Positions 31,163 to 33,615 of a stretch of DNA of 33,615 nucleotides are shown here, piece by piece. The DNA lies in the NCBI GenBank assembly GCA_016869045.1, contig VGFC01000029.1, forward strand, positions 1 through 33,615, in the 5' to 3' direction. This DNA comes from Armatimonadota bacterium (GTDB lineage Bacteria > Armatimonadota > Zipacnadia > Zipacnadales > VGFC01). The notes beneath the pieces are model-generated. The model was not told the DNA's origin. It worked only from the letters and a program-made list of their open reading frames with translations, and ran no database searches. Every line of letters starts with the position of its first letter. Positions within the stretch are counted from its first letter, which is position 1. The position numbers and the translations under genes were made by a program.

Positions 31163-31782
31163 GGCTTCTCCGGCTGGCAGCGGAAGCTCGCCGCAATGCG
31201 CTGGAACTCGTCGGCCGCCCGCGCGCCCAGGGCGGAAGACTCGGCCGACTCCTCCAGGACATAGGCCCGGTCGCCGGAGACGCGGAACAGGAAGTACGTC
31301 TCGCGTTCCCGGCCGACCGAGTAGCCCTGCCAGGCCTGCAGGCCCTTGTCCCACCTGTACTCCACCCGGGGCGCGCGCTCCTCGGCCAGCCACATGGCAT
31401 GGGCGGCGAGGAACGTCTTCGGCTCCATCCCGCCACGGATCGCATATGCACGCACTCGCAGCGCGACCGGTACACCCTCTGCGTCGCGCACCAGCTTCAG
31501 CGTGCTCGTCTCGTCCTCTTCGAGGCGCCAGCCCGCCTCCTTGTCAACCGCCAGCCGCCACCGGTCACCAACGTAGGAGATGGTCTCGCCGGCGTCCTCC
31601 GTCCTCACCGCGAGGTGCAGGACCGAGTCCTCCCGGCTGCCGGGGGACACTCGGCTCTCCGCGGCGGGGGGACGGCTCGGGTGGCGCAGCCCGAGGCAGC
31701 CGGCCGACAGGGCCAGCGCGGCGGTGGCCGCGGCAAGGCTAAGGCTCGATGCCAAGGGCCTGCATGGCTTCCCCAACCACAT
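31159..31782 (-). CDS. Lipoprotein of unknown function
   Basis: 207-residue predicted lipoprotein. Seen: a basic start (MWLGKPCR), hydrophobic core and lipobox ALSAGC, then Pro/Ser-rich linker and a folded domain with VLHLAVRTEDAGETISYVGD, GYSVGRERETYFLFRVSGDR and SALGARAADEFQRIAASFR. The stretches resemble general stress/host-interaction lipoproteins, but no family is recognised. ATG 31782 overlaps the 3' end of folC by 44 bases in another frame; TTG 31755 would reduce the overlap. Both give the same lipobox. The stop is shared with the next gene (GTGA). Confidence 0.68.
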   Translation of the reverse strand: MWLGKPCRPLASSLSLAAATAALALSAGCLGLRHPSRPPAAESRVSPGSREDSVLHLAVRTEDAGETISYVGDRWRLAVDKEAGWRLEEDETSTLKLVRDAEGVPVALRVRAYAIRGGMEPKTFLAAHAMWLAEERAPRVEYRWDKGLQAWQGYSVGRERETYFLFRVSGDRAYVLEESAESSALGARAADEFQRIAASFRCQPEKP

Positions 31783-33058
31783 GGAACGACCCCGTGATGC
31801 AGATGACATCCGTCGGCTCAGCCGCCTGCTGCGCCTGCGCGAGGGCTTCCGCGACCGTTCCCACGCAGATGACCTCCGCGGCACAGTCCTCAATCGCCTC
31901 GGCGATGGTGCGCGGGTCGGCGGCGCGTGGCGAGTGCGCGTCCGTACAGACCACCTTCCGAGCAAGCGGTGCGAGCGCCTGCACGAAGCCGGGCACATCC
32001 TTGTCTCTGGCGATCCCCACAACCAGCACCAGTCCGGCCCCCGCCGGCCGTGCGGTCAGTAGTTCGGCAAGCCCCTCGCGGAGGACCTGCGCCGAGACGC
32101 GGTTGTGCGCCACATCCAGGACGATCGTCGGCTCCCCCGCCAGCACCTGGAACCGGCCCGGCCAACGCACCTCGGCCAGGCCGTCGCGAACGGACTGCTC
32201 GGGCACGACCACCCCCGTGCTCCCCAGCATCTCGCCGAGCGCGATTGCCAGCGCCGCGTTCTCATGCTGATGGCGACCGGCCAGCGGGAGCCTGAGGCCT
32301 CGGTAGACGTGGCCCGCGGTCACGTCGAAGCTGCCGTCCGGGTGCTCAGTGATCGCCGGGCACGAGATGGTCGGTGCGCCCACGCAGGCTGCCTGCTCCC
32401 GGAGGATGGAGGCAACTTCCGGGGCCTGCGGCGCGAAGACACACGGGACGCCGGGCTTCAGGATGCCCGCCTTCTCGCGCGCGATGTCCTCCAGCCGGTC
32501 GCCCAGGATGTCCACGTGGTCGAAGTCGATCCGCGTGATCGCCGTGGCCACGGGCGTCAGCGCGTTGGTCGCGTCGAGCCGCCCCCCCAACCCCGTCTCG
32601 ATGATCGCCACCTCGACCTCGCGCGTCGCGAAGAGAACCAGCGTCGCGGCAAGGTGGGCCTCGTAGAAGGTGACCGGATCGGCGTCGGGCTCCGCGTTCA
32701 GCCGCTCGACGTGCGGACGGACGCGCTCCACTGACGCCGCGAACTCCTCGGGGCTGACCAGTTCGCCCGCCACGCGGGTGCGCTCGCGGATGTCCACGAG
32801 GTGCGGCTTCGTGAACAGCCCGACGCGGACGCCCGCCTGGCGCAGGACCGAGTCCAGGATCGCGGCCGTCGAGCCCTTGCCCTTCGTGCCGGCGATGTGG
32901 ACGATCTTCAGGGCCGCCTGCGGATCGCCGAGCGCCGCCAGCAGCCGCCGTACGGTGGCGAGCTGGAAGCGGTCGCGCCCGAAGTACGTCGCGCCCAGCT
33001 TCTCGAAGTCGATCAGCGAGTCCAGGTAGGCAACGGCCTGTTCGTAACTCAGGCGCAT
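31739..33058 (-). CDS. folC: Folylpolyglutamate synthase / dihydrofolate synthase
   Basis: Cytoplasmic Mur-ligase-family enzyme that adds glutamate to folates (and, in many bacteria, to dihydropteroate) with ATP. Seen: the P-loop HIAGTKGKGSTAAILDSVL, the folate-binding FTKPHLVDIRERTRV, IIETGLGGRLDATN, ITRIDFDHVDILGDRLEDIA with the Mg-binding residues, and C-terminal TIVLDVAHN and RKVVCTDAHSPRAA. At 439 residues it has the family length. ATG 33058 is preferred; GTG 33082 would add 8 residues. It heads the minus-strand set folC, lipoprotein, Cas4-like and peptidase, whose starts overlap. Confidence 0.93.
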   Translation of the reverse strand: MRLSYEQAVAYLDSLIDFEKLGATYFGRDRFQLATVRRLLAALGDPQAALKIVHIAGTKGKGSTAAILDSVLRQAGVRVGLFTKPHLVDIRERTRVAGELVSPEEFAASVERVRPHVERLNAEPDADPVTFYEAHLAATLVLFATREVEVAIIETGLGGRLDATNALTPVATAITRIDFDHVDILGDRLEDIAREKAGILKPGVPCVFAPQAPEVASILREQAACVGAPTISCPAITEHPDGSFDVTAGHVYRGLRLPLAGRHQHENAALAIALGEMLGSTGVVVPEQSVRDGLAEVRWPGRFQVLAGEPTIVLDVAHNRVSAQVLREGLAELLTARPAGAGLVLVVGIARDKDVPGFVQALAPLARKVVCTDAHSPRAADPRTIAEAIEDCAAEVICVGTVAEALAQAQQAAEPTDVICITGSFHVVGEAMQALGIEP

Positions 33059-33163
33059 CTCAGCCCGCCAACCTCCAGGCACACTCGGAAACGACGGCGG
33101 AGCGCCCGAAGACGCCCCGCTCTGCAGATTCGCCGGTTCGGCCCGAGTGTCCTCTCAACTGTA

Positions 33164-33615
33164 TCAGAAGGAGGCCACCGCAGCCGCCTGGAGCAGGTCG
33201 ATGTCGCTGAGCCCCGCACCGTTGGCGAACTCCCGACCCCAGGTGAACGTGAAGTCGAGCCCCTGCACCACCGGCCTGGTCGCGCTGAGCGCCAGCAGAT
33301 GGTTGTACTGGCCCACGGCGTAGTCCGGCCACCAGGCGGGCGGCGCCGCCAGGACGGGATCGAGGTTCACGTAGCGTACCTCGATGGGCGTGTCGCCGAT
33401 CTGAGTGGCCGCAATCGCGGAGAGCGCTCGGGCGCCCCGGAACACCGGAGCATTCCGCGTCCACCGCTCCCAGGGCACCGCGCCGTTCGGCAGGTTGTAC
33501 TGCAGCGTCTCGTAGTAGGGGAACAGCGACGAGAAGGTCAGATCGTATTCCGCATCCGCGCGACTGGCAACACCGGTCAACCGCAAGCTGGGCGTATCCA
33601 GCAGGTCGAAGCTGC
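33164..33615 (-). CDS. Second SLH-porin paralogue, 3' part (cut by window edge)
   Basis: C-terminal 150 residues of an outer-membrane porin closely related to the one at 14126-15787. The frame is open to the window edge; its 5' end is outside. Seen: [13 protein letters not shown], matching the paralogue's [11 protein letters not shown], then [60 protein letters not shown], and the end AAAVASF with terminal Phe. The most conserved part is the last barrel strands. Whether it also has SLH and collagen-like parts cannot be seen. Confidence 0.88.
   Translation of the reverse strand, partial: SFDLLDTPSLRLTGVASRADAEYDLTFSSLFPYYETLQYNLPNGAVPWERWTRNAPVFRGARALSAIAATQIGDTPIEVRYVNLDPVLAAPPAWWPDYAVGQYNHLLALSATRPVVQGLDFTFTWGREFANGAGLSDIDLLQAAAVASF

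Overview
The window is GC-rich DNA of a diderm bacterium that is not closely related to the usual models. Four things point to a diderm of the Terrabacteria type, most likely Armatimonadota or a neighbouring phylum: a porin with an N-terminal S-layer-homology segment followed by a beta-barrel (two paralogues), a polysaccharide-export SLBB protein, a YjbH-type outer-membrane protein, and a large multi-pass protein resembling the DUF6785 family. The assignment is inferred from gene content; no rRNA is present.

Positions 1-13.9 kb hold an exopolysaccharide/cell-surface locus. Seven plus-strand genes are packed with 4-base or near-zero spacings: GT4 glycosyltransferase, WcaF-like acetyltransferase, DegT/DnrJ/EryC1 aminotransferase, WbuB-like GT4, FemAB/GNAT-like acyltransferase, initiating sugar transferase and a SAM methyltransferase. 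They are followed by a minus-strand SLBB exporter, a divergent YjbH-like gene, and a minus-strand CapD/WbpM/PglF-type dehydratase. Together they would make modified sugars, start and extend a lipid-linked glycan and export it. Flippase, polymerase and tyrosine kinase genes are not in the window. Next come an SLH/collagen-like/porin gene with its own promoter and long leader, and a small lipoprotein.

Positions 16.3-21.9 kb look like a decayed integrative island beside tRNA genes. It has two convergent tyrosine recombinases, an excisionase-like HTH protein, an unknown Cys-rich protein, and an unusual row of minus-strand gene 5' ends. Each keeps a good ribosome-binding site but lacks most of the gene: a Cas3-like HD start, a Cas8e/Cse1-like start (together the front of a type I-E CRISPR-Cas operon, with no array seen), and a GHMP-kinase start. 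A lone 3' third of a tRNA-Leu gene marks the probable attachment site.

Positions 21.86-22.5 kb carry five tRNA genes: Val-CAC, Gly-CCC, Gly-GCC, Cys-GCA and Leu-TAA. The rest is ordinary chromosome: DUF6785-like membrane protein, secretin-domain protein, zinc-ribbon proteins, a proline-rich secreted protein and a HAD hydrolase. It ends with a coupled minus-strand set of folC, lipoprotein, Cas4/RecB-like protein and peptidase MA-like protein, then the 3' end of a second porin at the right edge. Several promoters are clear, and two place the transcription start at or next to the start codon, suggesting leaderless mRNAs.
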